Assembly (NCBI GenBank): GCA_016718805.1
Contig: JADKCP010000004.1
Span: 372,001-436,000, forward strand
Origin: Bacteroidota bacterium
GTDB lineage: Bacteria > Bacteroidota > Bacteroidia > UBA4408
DNA: 64,000 bases
Direction: 5' to 3'
Shown piece by piece: positions 8,673-18,850 of this stretch; position 1 is the first letter of the stretch; each line of letters begins with the position of its first letter. Below the pieces are notes generated by a model. That model was not told where the DNA came from. It saw nothing but the letters and a program-made list of their open reading frames with translations, and searched no databases. Made by a program: the position numbers and the translations under genes.

Positions 8673-11600
8673 TTACTCTTTACAAATCTTAGTGATTTGT
8701 TGTTGGATGCCTTCTTTATCAAAAAAGCGAACACAATACATTCCCGGAGCAAAATCAAGAAGCGAAAGCCGAATGTATTCATCGGGTTCAGTCATTTCTA
8801 ATGTTTCACTTTTTACAAGCTTTCCATACATATCGGTAACTTCATACTGAAATGTTTTATCTTCTTCCAAAAGAAAATAAAAGAAAACCTCTTCTTTTGC
8901 TGGATTTGGGTAATGCTTAACAAGTGCAAAATTTAAGCCGCCACCTAGAAGCGAAATTATTTTACTATAACTGAATTTACCATCATTATCTACTTGCTTT
9001 AAACGATAATAGGTTATCGTTTCAAAAGGATAATAGTCACTTGAAGTATAGCGTAAAAGCGCAGAACTATTTCCTGCAGCCTTAATTTTTGTAAGTTCTT
9101 CAAAACTTTGACCATTCTTTGATCGCTCCAATATAAAATAATCCGTATTTAATTCACTTTGTGTTATCCACGATAAAATATTCTTATCCGATAATTTTTC
9201 TCCACTAAAGCTCAACAATTGCAGTGGCAATGATGAAGATACTCCTTGCGCTGCTGCAAATACTGAAAATCCTTTCATCCCTGTTCTCGAAACAGTTCCG
9301 GATACTCCGGTGCCACAGGTACCATCAAATGCCCAAACTCCTGCCAAATTAGGAGCCTTCATTATTGTCCACGCACTTGCTGCGGCTGTATTTGTAGCAC
9401 TTGTTGGATAGAGTGTTGCGGTATATGAACCAGAAGTTGGATTGGCATCAGCTGTAATTGTCCAATATCCATTATCTTCTGCTGCTAATGTGTAGTTGTT
9501 ACTGCAATCACTTCCTCCAATAATGGGTGGAGTTGACGGCCAAGAATCGAATCGCCCTAGTAAGTTGCCAATTAAGGTTGGGGAAGTAAAGTTGATTGTG
9601 GCAAGTTGATATCCCTTTGTAGCATTGCCTAAAGGAAAGTTATAATTGCCAGTTGCTTGTAAACTCCTTCTTAAGTTTCCACTTACAAAACTGTTTACAT
9701 TTCCTGCATTACAACTACCGGGAGTGGTATTGGCAATTACCAGTTCATTAACGCCGGTAATAATTTTTCCATTCGTAAGAGTTAGTGATCCACTTACACT
9801 CTTTATATTCATCATTGAAAGCAGGTTAACACCCGTGCCACTGTGATTCATAATCACGGTATTTAAATCGAGATTTGAACTACCTTGATTATAATTTTGA
9901 GAGGATGTTCCGGTAAATTCAATTGTTCCGGTTGAGCCAATTCCGGCCAGTGTGGTATTGCCTGCAGCATTTGTAACATTGCCTGATATCTTAATGTACT
10001 TTCCATTAGTGTTTAAAACACTGGTATTATTAGAAAGTGTTAAGCTTCCGCCTAAATCGATATTTTGCTGTAAATTTACTTGCCCACCTGTTTTAGTGAT
10101 GGTTAAATTTCCAAATTTATCAGCATTCACCAGAGCTCCATCAATTGTTTGCACAGTGCTTCCATTATTAAATAAAAGGGTTGAATTGGGAGATGCCATT
10201 AAATTTCCATTATTTATATAATCGCCGCAAACCGATAAGGTTACACCTGAATTGATTGTTAAAGTTGCACCATTGTTAATGGTTAAATTCTTTACCGAAG
10301 TACTTGCTGAAATAACCGGTTGACTGGCCGATCCGGGTACGATTGATGCATCAATTGTACAATTAGGTGGTGTACAGCCACCCCAGTTACTTGCTAAATT
10401 CCATGCTGTATTTGTACCCCCCGACCAGGTGATTGTTGACCCGGCTGATGTATAATTAATCGGTGAAGTCGCATTAAAAGATAAGGTAAATCCAGAAGTA
10501 CTGTTCGAAAAATTACTTACTACCAACACATAAACTTCGCCGACTGCAACATTAACAAGGGTTTCGAAAGCTGATCCAAATCCGGGATAAGCTGCAGGAG
10601 CGTTATTTACTGTATTACTAAAGCAACCTGTAACTCCCAAACCACTATAATTACATCTTATCGGTGCAGCACCACTTGCAATGCTAGCGCAAGTTGTAGC
10701 TCCTGTTCCGGCAATTTTCCACAAGGCAAAGTCATAATCAGTTGCTGTTGTGCTTGGCGCTCCTAACCAATCCAATGGCTCTATTGAAAACTCCAAAATC
10801 CCTGTGGCATTAATCGGAATTGAATACCAAGCAGATCCTCGTTCTCCAGAAGATAAACAATTGCTCCCTCCTCCAGGAAAATCACAATTGTTTCCGTAGG
10901 CTTGATATCCCGGATTACCAACAGTTATTGTTTGTCCACACACAGGATTATATGATCCGCAATCCTGACCGGCTGCTAATGGAAAGCCAGTAACTCCATT
11001 AACTACCATAATGTCAAAGGTTCCTTTTAAATCAGCTGTTCCATCGACTGCTATATAATATGTGCTACCTGCAGTTAATCCACTACTTATAGTAAGTTCT
11101 GAATTATTGTAGGAGGATGTCCCACAAGTTGGAGAATTGTCATTACAAGCTCCTGCAATCATAGTTAATGAAGCACAGCTTCCCGAAAATACAGCTATTT
11201 GGGTATTTGAAAGTGTTCCTAAAGTGGTACGAATTTTTACTTGCCCAGAAGCCGGACAAACAAACTTATACCAAACCGTATTCGAAGTGCCACTCACCCA
11301 ACATGAAGGAATAGAGGCAGGATCGCCAATGTTGTTCGAACAAGTGTTATCTCCGGTTAAATTAACATTTAAACCAAGTGTAGTGGCATTACAAGGTTGA
11401 TCATTTGCAGCATTCCCACCAGGACATGGATCAGTAACACAGATTGAAAACGTCCCATTATTATCAGCCCCATACTCCCAAAAGCGAATATAAATAGTGC
11501 TTCCCGGTGTTAAGCCCGTTTGTGAAATCTGCGGCATCAATCCATTTGTACTGTTATTGTCATCACAAGTCAATAATGTTAGAGCATTACAGGAACCTGT

Positions 11601-13760
11601 ATAAAGGGCCATTCCTCCATCTAAAACAACTCCTTCTTTTGTATCTACAGCAATACTCCCTGAGGAAGGGACTATTGCTGAAAACCACACATCAGCAACA
11701 TTATAGTTGGCGCATCCTGGTGCTGTAATGCCGGTACTTCCGGAAGTACACTCGTTCGTATAACTGCTGAAATTGCAGCTTGCTGAAACAGTTAAGGCTA
11801 TAGCATTACATGGATCGTCATTGCTAACAGCTGTTGTAGGGGCTGAAATTGAAATATCAAAAGGATTACATGCAGGTGAAGCATATGAATCAATAATTAA
11901 ATAATAGGTAACCCCCGAAATCACCGAAGTACATAAGGATTTACTCCCAGTGGAGGATTGATTATAAGCTATACAACTTCCCGAAAAGGGGCAGCCCGAA
12001 TAAAGCATCATCCCTGTCCAGCTTCCCGAACTGGTTATCGAAATAGTAATATTTCCTGAACTTGCAGGAGTAAAAATAAATACCTCATCCTCTCCTGTGT
12101 AATAGCTCGTGCTTCCACAAGTGGATACATTAGAAGATGTTATATCGTTTACCTTGCCGCAGGTTGTACGTCCAGTAGATACATAGGGTAGCGAAGCTAC
12201 GTTTACTATACCGGTTCCTAAGCCGCTTGGACAAGTTGGTATGACCGGGTTCGTTACACAAATTGTAAATGTAGTGGTAGTTGGAGCTCCTGCACTGTAA
12301 TTATAAACTCTCACATAGTAAGTAGTCCCAATAGTTAAACCAGTTGCGGTTATAGTTTCTGTTCCTCCTGAAAACGAATTGTCTGCACAATATAAAGAAG
12401 TCATGCTGCCACAAGGACCTAATAAAAGCTGTACTACAGGATCTAAATTAGCTGAACCTGTTACCGACACAATATGGCTGCTTTGTGTTGCAACAAAAGA
12501 ATACCATACATCATCATCCGCAGTACCGAAGCAGGTACTGGCTGGCAAAGAAGCAGTTGCTCCCGATACATTACCGGTTACATTTACACAAGTTGCATTT
12601 GGTGTAAGCTGTGTTGCATTTGCACAATCGTCGTTTATTACATCGCGAACACAAATTTGAAAATTACCAACAGTTAAATTATCGCCCTCAACACGAATTA
12701 AATAGGTTGTGGAAGCATTGGGTAATCCTGTTAATGTAATTATTGCATTTGCACTATTTAGAATTCCATTATTATCTGCACAGCCAACTAATACAGGAGT
12801 TCCACAAGCGCCCGAGTAAACAGCAATAGCAGCACCAAAAGGATTACAAGCAGCTGTTGCAAAGTCGGTTGATACCTGCATACTGGTTTGACCTAAAGGC
12901 TTAGTAACTGTAAACCACACATCGTTAGAGCTTGTTGCTGGCGACCAACAGGCAGGTGCTGCAGGAGAACCGGCAGCTGATGCCCCAACAACCGTTGCAG
13001 CTGTTGGGCTGCATGAACCTACCGAATAAGTTAAGCTAATGGGTGATGTACATACATCACCGCTTAAAATAAGAGAAGTGGGAGTCCAGCGATACACCTG
13101 GTTGTTGGCAGGTTTTTTATTAATACTGTTAGTTTCAGTAACTTTTGAAACAAGCGGACTTGCAGAATTATCAGCAAGTGAATAAAAGTCACCGGCACAT
13201 TGACCTGCCAAACCTATTGAGGCGCTTGCTGAAGCGGTGACGTTGGCTGTTTGATTGCCATTTCTTAAGTACACAAACTCTAGTACATTGGTTGTTTCAA
13301 ATAGTCTAACCTGAAAGTTAATTGCAAAAGTAGAACCACTGAAGGTCCATAACATTTTATCCCACTGAACAGTAAGTATTCTGTTTGGACTGGTACCACT
13401 TAAAAGGTAAGAAACAGAGCCGGCATTATTCGTAGCCAAGTCATCCCAAAGAGGCGCAATAATCGGTCTATCAACAGTTGCTGTCAAATCATTGAATGCA
13501 TTTGATGTTGTGATAGCAGTATTAAAAGTTAACCATCCATTAGTAGAAGCTTTAAATTGGGTGTAACTGGTACCCCCAAAAGTAAAATTAAAGCCAATTG
13601 GTGAAGCTGCAGAAATTGCATCGTCTTGGTTTGCACCCAATATACTTGTAGCTCCACTCAATGCAGTATAAGTACCTGCAACACCAACAAAGTTGTAAGT
13701 TAATTGAGCATTTGCACGTAAAAAAAGCAATATGGTAATTGCGAGTAGAAATTTCTTCAA
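8673..13760 (-). CDS. Giant T9SS-exported protein with PPC-like repeats (1695 aa)
   Basis: The signal peptide is MKKFLLAITILLFLRANAQ. An N-terminal domain of ~230 residues (NGWLTFNT, WDDLAT, LEFVYL) resembles the first domain of many Bacteroidota secreted proteins. It is followed by at least five modules of ~110-130 residues with NDDCANA/NDDPCNA at the start, DVWFS/DVWYSF in the middle and YY(I/V)R(V/F) near the end, i.e. PPC-type beta sandwiches. A beta-helix-like stretch (NLTINNGATLTI, LTLTNGKIITG) follows. The end has LPLQLLSFSGEKL and a type A sorting domain: KHYPNPAKEE, VTDMYGKLV, APGMYCVRF, KICKE. Surface or secreted role by family; the substrate is unknown. Confidence 0.9.
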   Translation of the reverse strand: MKKFLLAITILLFLRANAQLTYNFVGVAGTYTALSGATSILGANQDDAISAASPIGFNFTFGGTSYTQFKASTNGWLTFNTAITTSNAFNDLTATVDRPIIAPLWDDLATNNAGSVSYLLSGTSPNRILTVQWDKMLWTFSGSTFAINFQVRLFETTNVLEFVYLRNGNQTANVTASASASIGLAGQCAGDFYSLADNSASPLVSKVTETNSINKKPANNQVYRWTPTSLILSGDVCTSPISLTYSVGSCSPTAATVVGASAAGSPAAPACWSPATSSNDVWFTVTKPLGQTSMQVSTDFATAACNPFGAAIAVYSGACGTPVLVGCADNNGILNSANAIITLTGLPNASTTYLIRVEGDNLTVGNFQICVRDVINDDCANATQLTPNATCVNVTGNVSGATASLPASTCFGTADDDVWYSFVATQSSHIVSVTGSANLDPVVQLLLGPCGSMTSLYCADNSFSGGTETITATGLTIGTTYYVRVYNYSAGAPTTTTFTICVTNPVIPTCPSGLGTGIVNVASLPYVSTGRTTCGKVNDITSSNVSTCGSTSYYTGEDEVFIFTPASSGNITISITSSGSWTGMMLYSGCPFSGSCIAYNQSSTGSKSLCTSVISGVTYYLIIDSYASPACNPFDISISAPTTAVSNDDPCNAIALTVSASCNFSSYTNECTSGSTGITAPGCANYNVADVWFSAIVPSSGSIAVDTKEGVVLDGGMALYTGSCNALTLLTCDDNNSTNGLMPQISQTGLTPGSTIYIRFWEYGADNNGTFSICVTDPCPGGNAANDQPCNATTLGLNVNLTGDNTCSNNIGDPASIPSCWVSGTSNTVWYKFVCPASGQVKIRTTLGTLSNTQIAVFSGSCASLTMIAGACNDNSPTCGTSSYNNSELTISSGLTAGSTYYIAVDGTADLKGTFDIMVVNGVTGFPLAAGQDCGSYNPVCGQTITVGNPGYQAYGNNCDFPGGGSNCLSSGERGSAWYSIPINATGILEFSIEPLDWLGAPSTTATDYDFALWKIAGTGATTCASIASGAAPIRCNYSGLGVTGCFSNTVNNAPAAYPGFGSAFETLVNVAVGEVYVLVVSNFSNSTSGFTLSFNATSPINYTSAGSTITWSGGTNTAWNLASNWGGCTPPNCTIDASIVPGSASQPVISASTSVKNLTINNGATLTINSGVTLSVCGDYINNGNLMASPNSTLLFNNGSTVQTIDGALVNADKFGNLTITKTGGQVNLQQNIDLGGSLTLSNNTSVLNTNGKYIKISGNVTNAAGNTTLAGIGSTGTIEFTGTSSQNYNQGSSNLDLNTVIMNHSGTGVNLLSMMNIKSVSGSLTLTNGKIITGVNELVIANTTPGSCNAGNVNSFVSGNLRRSLQATGNYNFPLGNATKGYQLATINFTSPTLIGNLLGRFDSWPSTPPIIGGSDCSNNYTLAAEDNGYWTITADANPTSGSYTATLYPTSATNTAAASAWTIMKAPNLAGVWAFDGTCGTGVSGTVSRTGMKGFSVFAAAQGVSSSLPLQLLSFSGEKLSDKNILSWITQSELNTDYFILERSKNGQSFEELTKIKAAGNSSALLRYTSSDYYPFETITYYRLKQVDNDGKFSYSKIISLLGGGLNFALVKHYPNPAKEEVFFYFLLEEDKTFQYEVTDMYGKLVKSETLEMTEPDEYIRLSLLDFAPGMYCVRFFDKEGIQQQITKICKE

Positions 13761-13925
13761 ATTAAAAACAACCTAGTTGAATTTCAAAAGTAACGAAATT
13801 AATTAAAATAATTCAGAGAAATAACGAAGTTTTAAACTCAGTAAAATTATTCAAACCACTAAATTATATATCCTACTAAAAATACACCTTTTAACTTTTT
13901 TTAAATGAATTTATTCAATCCAATT

Positions 13926-13955
13926 TTTGTTTTGTTTAATCTTTTTATAGTTTTG
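13926..13955 (+). promoter_or_regulatory. Bacteroidota-type promoter for the sigma/crt genes
   Basis: TTTG at 13926-13929 and TAGTTTTG at 13948-13955 are separated by 18 bases, close to the Bacteroidota consensus TTTG-N19-TAnnTTTG. The predicted start of transcription is about 13962, leaving a ~38-base leader before the sigma factor ATG at 14000. Confidence 0.55.
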
Positions 13956-13999
13956 TTAAACATTTTAATATTAATTTTATAACTATATCCTTCAATAGT

Positions 14000-14503
14000 A
14001 TGTCAACACTCGAATTTAACCAACTAATGCTGGGCTATAAATTACCACTAAGGTACTTTGCTCTGCGATTAACATCCGATACAACAGATGCTGATGATCT
14101 GTTGCAGGACACATTATTAAAAGCATTATTAAACAGAGATAAATTTACCGAAAGCACTAACCTGAAAGCATGGCTGTATACTATAATGAAAAATACGTTC
14201 ATTAATAATTATCGCAGGCAGTCGAAAACAAAAGCATTTATAGATCGGGAAAAGGATACGATTTCACAATCAATTCCAACTTCAAACAATTGTGTTTCTC
14301 CTCTTTCTGTGTTAGCAGAAAAGGATATTAAATCGCAAATAGATTCGCTTGAAGATGAATTGCGGATTCCTTTTGAACATTTTTTTGAAGGGTATAAATA
14401 CAAAGAAATTGCAGATAACCTTCAAATACCGATTGGTACAGTAAAGAGTCGCATTTTTTTAGCAAGAAAAAAACTGATAGTTTCGCTAAAAGATTTCAGG
14501 TAA
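14000..14503 (+). CDS. ECF-type RNA polymerase sigma factor
   Basis: 167 residues, the usual size of an extracytoplasmic-function sigma factor. Region 2 is visible at about residues 20-70 (DTTDADDLLQDTLLKAL, then LKAWLYTIMKNTFINNYRR). Region 4 is at about 110-160 (IPFEHFFEGYKYKEIADNLQIPIGTVKSRIF), a helix-turn-helix that binds the -35 element. No anti-sigma gene is adjacent. It sits 34 bases upstream of crtI in the same direction, so it probably co-transcribes with or controls the carotenoid genes. That control is inference. Confidence 0.92.
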   Translation: MSTLEFNQLMLGYKLPLRYFALRLTSDTTDADDLLQDTLLKALLNRDKFTESTNLKAWLYTIMKNTFINNYRRQSKTKAFIDREKDTISQSIPTSNNCVSPLSVLAEKDIKSQIDSLEDELRIPFEHFFEGYKYKEIADNLQIPIGTVKSRIFLARKKLIVSLKDFR

Positions 14504-14537
14504 CTTACATTCCTGATGCAAGAGAATAAACTTAGTA

Positions 14538-16013
14538 ATGTCGCATAAAATAGTTGTTATCGGTTCGGGGTTTTCTTCACTTTCGGCTGCCAGTTATCTT
14601 GCAAAATCAGGATTTGATGTTACAGTAATTGAAAAAAATGAAAGTGCCGGTGGCCGAGCCAGGAAATTTGAAACACAAGGATATAATTTCGATATGGGGC
14701 CAAGTTGGTACTGGATGCCTGAAATATTTGACGAATTTTTTTCTGATTTCGGCTCCACTGCTGATAGTCATTATAAACTTAAACGACTTTCGCCTTCCTA
14801 TGCAGCTTACTTTGGAAATGGAGAAGAATTAATTGTCCCTTCCGATTTCTCAGATCTCTGTCAATTATTTGAATCCATTGAACCAGGAGCAGGCAAGCTG
14901 CTCAAAAAATACCTTAAAGAAGCCGAGTACAAATACCATGTAGCGGTTGACAAAATCATGCGAAGGCCGGGAAAATCAATGACCGAACTCATGGAAATTT
15001 CCTTTATTCCCGCCCTTTTTCGATTGGACTTATTTCAATCAATTGAAAAACATATACGAAAGTACTTCTCATCAGAAAAAATTATTCGATTGCTCGAATT
15101 TCCCATTTTATTTTTGGGAACCATGCCAAAAAACACTCCTGCTCTCTACAGTTTAATGAATTATGCAGACATGGTCTTGGGAACCTGGTATCCGGTAGGA
15201 GGTATGTACAAAATTGTTGAAGGAATGAAAAATGTTGCATTGCAACAAGGAGTTCAATTTGTTTTCAATGAAACAGTAAATTCTATAAATGTGTTAAATG
15301 GAAAAGCTATTTCAGTTAGCACTCAATCCAAGGTTTATGAAGCCGACTGGGTGGTTGCCGGATCTGACTATCAGCATACAGAACAAACTTTATTAAAAAA
15401 GGAATTCCGCAAGTATTCCTCAAATTACTGGAACAAGCGAGTAATGGCTCCTTCTGCACTTTTATTTTATTTGGGTATAAAAAAACTGCTTCCAAAATTT
15501 CAACACCATACATTGTTTTTTGATTGTTCTTTGGAAAACCATGCTACAGAGATTTACGATGACCCACAATGGCCCAAACAACCCATGTTTTATGTTTGCC
15601 GTACATCTGCCAGCGACGCTTCTGTGGCTCCACCTGGATGCGAAAATTTATTTATTCTTATACCTATCGCTTCCGGATTGAATGATGATGATGTGGTTCG
15701 CGAAAAATATTATTCCAGTATAATGACTCGAATGGAAGCTTATTATGGCGAATCAATTGCACCATTCGTAGAGTTCAAAAGAAGCTATGCGCACTCCAAT
15801 TTTAATGCTGATTACAATGCATTTAAAGGAAACGCCTACGGTCTTGCAAATACATTAAAACAAACTGCACGTTTTAAACCTTCCATTACAAGTAATAAAG
15901 TAAGTAATTTGTTTTACACCGGGCAGCTTACAGTGCCCGGTCCGGGTGTTCCACCGGCAATTATTTCAGGTAAATTGGTTGCCGAACAAGTAGCTAAAAA
16001 AATAAAAAAGTAG
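14538..16013 (+). CDS. crtI: Phytoene desaturase (CrtI family)
   Basis: 491 residues, the normal CrtI length. An FAD-binding Rossmann motif is at residues 8-13 (GSGFSS) with the downstream E-x-x-x-x-x-GGRA segment. The C-terminal signature GQLTVPGPGVPPAIISGKL is typical of bacterial CrtI. The enzyme removes hydrogens from colourless phytoene to give lycopene or neurosporene at the inner membrane. The crtB start lies 18 bases beyond the crtI stop. No cyclase or hydroxylase is in the window, so the end pigment cannot be deduced. A related desaturase acting on a later carotenoid is possible, but pairing with crtB supports phytoene. Confidence 0.93.
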   Translation: MSHKIVVIGSGFSSLSAASYLAKSGFDVTVIEKNESAGGRARKFETQGYNFDMGPSWYWMPEIFDEFFSDFGSTADSHYKLKRLSPSYAAYFGNGEELIVPSDFSDLCQLFESIEPGAGKLLKKYLKEAEYKYHVAVDKIMRRPGKSMTELMEISFIPALFRLDLFQSIEKHIRKYFSSEKIIRLLEFPILFLGTMPKNTPALYSLMNYADMVLGTWYPVGGMYKIVEGMKNVALQQGVQFVFNETVNSINVLNGKAISVSTQSKVYEADWVVAGSDYQHTEQTLLKKEFRKYSSNYWNKRVMAPSALLFYLGIKKLLPKFQHHTLFFDCSLENHATEIYDDPQWPKQPMFYVCRTSASDASVAPPGCENLFILIPIASGLNDDDVVREKYYSSIMTRMEAYYGESIAPFVEFKRSYAHSNFNADYNAFKGNAYGLANTLKQTARFKPSITSNKVSNLFYTGQLTVPGPGVPPAIISGKLVAEQVAKKIKK

Positions 16014-16031
16014 AATTTGTATTTTTGCCTC

Positions 16032-16868
16032 ATGGAGAAATTATTTGATAGGGTTGCACTAAGCTGTAGTAAAATAACCACCAATTTATATAGCACTTCC
16101 TTTAGTTTAGGGATTCGATCACTGGCCAAAAAATACCATGATCCAATTTATGCAATCTATGGTTTTGTGCGCTTTGCAGATGAAATTGTTGATACCTTTC
16201 ACGAATATGATAAAGCTTTGCTCTTAGCTGAATTTAAAAAGGAAACATATAAAGCAATCGATTTAAAAATAAGTCTTAATCCCATACTTCATAGTTTTCA
16301 ACTAGCAGTAAATAAGTACAATATTGACAAGGAATCAATTGAAAGTTTTTTATACAGTATGGAAATGGATTTGAATCCATATTTGTATGACAGATCAACT
16401 TTTGAAAAATACATTTTAGGATCGGCTGAAGTAGTTGGGTTAATGTGTCTTCGGGTTTTTTGTGAAGGGGATGATGCAAAATATCAATTGCTAAAACCTC
16501 AAGCGATGCGTCTTGGTGCTGCCTACCAAAAAATCAATTTTTTAAGAGACATGAAAGCTGATTATTTTAGTTTAGGAAGGGCTTATTTTCCACATTTAAA
16601 AATTGAAAATTTTGATGATGCTTCCAAGCGAGAAATTGAACTCGAAATTGATGCCGATTTTAAGGAAGGATTGCAAGGAATTCGAAACCTTCCTAAAGGT
16701 ACTCGATTTGGTGTATATGTTTCCTTTGTTTATTACTATAGCCTTTTTACCAAAATACGTAAAATCCCAGCCTCACAGGTTTTACAAGAGCGCATTCGAA
16801 TCCCGAATTTGAAGAAATATGCGCTCATAGTTACCTGTTTTTTTAAACATAAATTAAATTTGATTTAA
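16032..16868 (+). CDS. crtB: Phytoene synthase
   Basis: 278 residues from the ATG at 16032. An upstream ATG at 16017 would add MYFCL, which does not match the family start. Both Asp-rich motifs of head-to-head prenyl synthases are present: DEIVD (residues 50-54) and DMKAD (173-177), which bind Mg-diphosphate. SLGIRSLAKKYHDPIYAIYGFVR is the usual N-terminal segment (given here as SLGIRSL and AIYGFVRFAD). It condenses two geranylgeranyl diphosphates into phytoene, the substrate of the upstream CrtI. Very likely the same transcript as crtI. Confidence 0.94.
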   Translation: MEKLFDRVALSCSKITTNLYSTSFSLGIRSLAKKYHDPIYAIYGFVRFADEIVDTFHEYDKALLLAEFKKETYKAIDLKISLNPILHSFQLAVNKYNIDKESIESFLYSMEMDLNPYLYDRSTFEKYILGSAEVVGLMCLRVFCEGDDAKYQLLKPQAMRLGAAYQKINFLRDMKADYFSLGRAYFPHLKIENFDDASKREIELEIDADFKEGLQGIRNLPKGTRFGVYVSFVYYYSLFTKIRKIPASQVLQERIRIPNLKKYALIVTCFFKHKLNLI

Positions 16869-16882
16869 GCAAGCTTACTGGT

Positions 16883-17347
16883 TTACTTAAACCCATTAAA
16901 CAATCTATCGATTTGTAAAGTGCGGTATTCAAATATTTCTTTTACGCGTTTAGCAACAAAGAATCGTTGAATCAACGGTTCAAATATCCATCCCTTTGCT
17001 CTATATTCAACCAAATCGTGCATAATCGTACAGTTGTCTTTTGATTCGAATCTGTGTTCATGAATCCAGGTTTCATAAGGACCTTGAAGTTGTGTGTCGA
17101 CAAACTGATAGGGAGGATTCCAGCTTGTTATTTCTGTTTTCCAAGAAAAGGGAAATCCACTTAATTGTATACGATAGTCAATTACCGCACCGCAGGTAAG
17201 TACTATGGGTAATGGTGTTACGATTTTAAAGTTTAGTTCAGGCGGTGTCAGCAAGTTTAGATTTTCGGCTTTACTGAAAAAATGAAAAACTTCGCTGATA
17301 GGTTTATTAATTTGTATTTGCGATTTAAGAAAATGTGTGTGTGTCAT
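16883..17347 (-). CDS. SRPBCC (START/cyclase-like) ligand-binding protein
   Basis: 154 residues with the SRPBCC pattern: first strand and helix QIQINKPISEVFHFFSKAENL, then the strand ITSWNPPYQFVDTQLQGPY, HEHRFESKDNCTIMHDLVEY, and a long C-terminal helix (FVAKRVKEIFEYR). This fold has a deep cavity for lipids or other hydrophobic ligands. It converges with crtB with only 14 bases between stops. Such proteins often neighbour carotenoid genes in Bacteroidota, so carotenoid-related binding is plausible but unproven. Confidence 0.8.
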   Translation of the reverse strand: MTHTHFLKSQIQINKPISEVFHFFSKAENLNLLTPPELNFKIVTPLPIVLTCGAVIDYRIQLSGFPFSWKTEITSWNPPYQFVDTQLQGPYETWIHEHRFESKDNCTIMHDLVEYRAKGWIFEPLIQRFFVAKRVKEIFEYRTLQIDRLFNGFK

Positions 17348-17423
17348 GCACTACAAACACCTGCTTACACAATTTGTTTAAAAGTAATACAAAAAAGTGG
17401 TTTTAGAAGCTGCCAGGATAAGG

Positions 17424-18800
17424 TTATGCTGAAACTAAAGTAACTCCTGCTTCTTTTAATTTTCCTATTCCACCACGAATATTTGTGATAGAATTAAAAC
17501 CATGTTTTTTTAATATGGAGGAAGCAATCATACTTCTATAACCACCGGCACAATGAACGAAATGATGTTCATTTTTATCAAGTGTATTCATAGTATCTTC
17601 AAGTTTGCTCAAAGTAATTAAGTGTGCATCTTTTATGATACCGGTAGAATTCCACTCTCCTTCATTTCTAACATCTATCACGGATTTTACTCCTGCTTGA
17701 TTTTTCACAAATTCATCCGGATTAATTGAGTGAACTGAGTCCGTTACTAAACCGGCATTTTTCCATGCATTAATTCCATCCTTTAAAATACCATGCACAT
17801 TTTCAAATCCAATGCGGGCTAAGCGCAATACACTTTCAGTTTCCTTACCGTTTTCACAAATTAAAACTAAAGGTGTAGTATGGTTAATTAAAGAACCCAC
17901 CCATATTGCATATTGACCACCTAAGCCAATATTGATTGAACCAGGTATAAACTCCTTCTCAAAGGTATCAGGGTCTCTTGTATCTATGATTAATGCACCT
18001 TCTTCAACTTGCTTTTGAAACTCATCAATCAGAATACTCTTTGTGTTTTTTTTCAGTACTGAGTCAATCGAATCATAACCAGCTTTATTAATTCCAGCAT
18101 CCACAAAGAAATATTTAGGAGGCTCTGTTAGCCCATCAGTCAGCGCTTTAACGAATTCAACCTTAGACATAGGCTGCAAAGCATAGTTCAATTTTTTTTG
18201 AATACCTATTGTTGTAGTAGTTTCTTTGCCAATATTTTTGCCACAAGCGGATCCTGCTCCGTGTCCGGGATACACAATTATTTCGTCTTTTAAAGTAAGT
18301 AACTTTTGCACCGAATCATACATCATTCCTGCCAAATCTTCGCGACTTAAATCACTTTTAACAGCAAGGTCGGGACGCCCAACATCCCCAACAAACAATG
18401 TATCACCAGTAAAAATTGCATGTTCAATGCCAGTTTCATCAATCAAAATAAAACAACACGATTCAAGCGTATGCCCTGGTGTATGCAGTGTTTTTAACTT
18501 AATTGCCCCAAGTTCAAATATTTCACCATCGGCAGCTGCGTGTATTTCGTAATTCGCCTTTGCGCCGGGACCATAAACAATTTTAGCACCGCAAACCTTC
18601 GCTAGGTCTATATGTCCGGAAACAAAGTCGGCGTGAAAATGCGTCTCGAAAATATATTTAATCTTAGCATTTCTACTTTTAGCAAGTTCAAGATACGGCT
18701 CAACTTCACGCAATGGGTCAATAATAGCAGCCTCTCCATTCGATTCAATATAGTAAGCAGCCTCAGCTAAGCAATTTGTGTACAACTGTTGAATATACAT
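17424..18800 (-). CDS. Metallo-beta-lactamase fold hydrolase with two rhodanese domains (persulfide dioxygenase-like)
   Basis: 458 residues. The N-terminal domain (1-~230) has the metal motif T-H-F-H-A-D at 53-58, with further ligands at H110 (TPGH), D133 (TGD) and H180 (PGH). This is the ETHE1-type signature for oxidation of glutathione persulfide. Two rhodanese domains follow. The first (about 265-345) has its active loop at C315 (CENGKE); the second (about 365-458) has C417 in CAGGYR. The likely role is sulfide/persulfide detoxification with sulfur transfer. The enzyme could also be a related MBL-rhodanese hydrolase. A TATCTTTG promoter lies upstream. Confidence 0.9.
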   Translation of the reverse strand: MYIQQLYTNCLAEAAYYIESNGEAAIIDPLREVEPYLELAKSRNAKIKYIFETHFHADFVSGHIDLAKVCGAKIVYGPGAKANYEIHAAADGEIFELGAIKLKTLHTPGHTLESCCFILIDETGIEHAIFTGDTLFVGDVGRPDLAVKSDLSREDLAGMMYDSVQKLLTLKDEIIVYPGHGAGSACGKNIGKETTTTIGIQKKLNYALQPMSKVEFVKALTDGLTEPPKYFFVDAGINKAGYDSIDSVLKKNTKSILIDEFQKQVEEGALIIDTRDPDTFEKEFIPGSINIGLGGQYAIWVGSLINHTTPLVLICENGKETESVLRLARIGFENVHGILKDGINAWKNAGLVTDSVHSINPDEFVKNQAGVKSVIDVRNEGEWNSTGIIKDAHLITLSKLEDTMNTLDKNEHHFVHCAGGYRSMIASSILKKHGFNSITNIRGGIGKLKEAGVTLVSA

Positions 18801-18820
18801 GTGTGTAATTTTTTAGACGA

Positions 18821-18828
18821 CAAAGATA
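18821..18828 (-). promoter_or_regulatory. TAnnTTTG promoter element of the MBL-rhodanese gene
   Basis: TATCTTTG on the minus strand, predicted to start transcription near 18814, about 14 bases before the ATG at 18800. No clear -33 TTTG was seen. Confidence 0.45.
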
Positions 18829-18850
18829 TTTAGATTTTACGAAATAAATT

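Noticed and set aside
16020..16027. TATTTTTG promoter-like element just before crtB
   Set aside because: Transcription would start at or after the ATG; crtB is more simply read from the crtI transcript.
16017..16031. Upstream ATG for crtB
   Set aside because: The five added residues do not fit the family start; the ATG at 16032 does.
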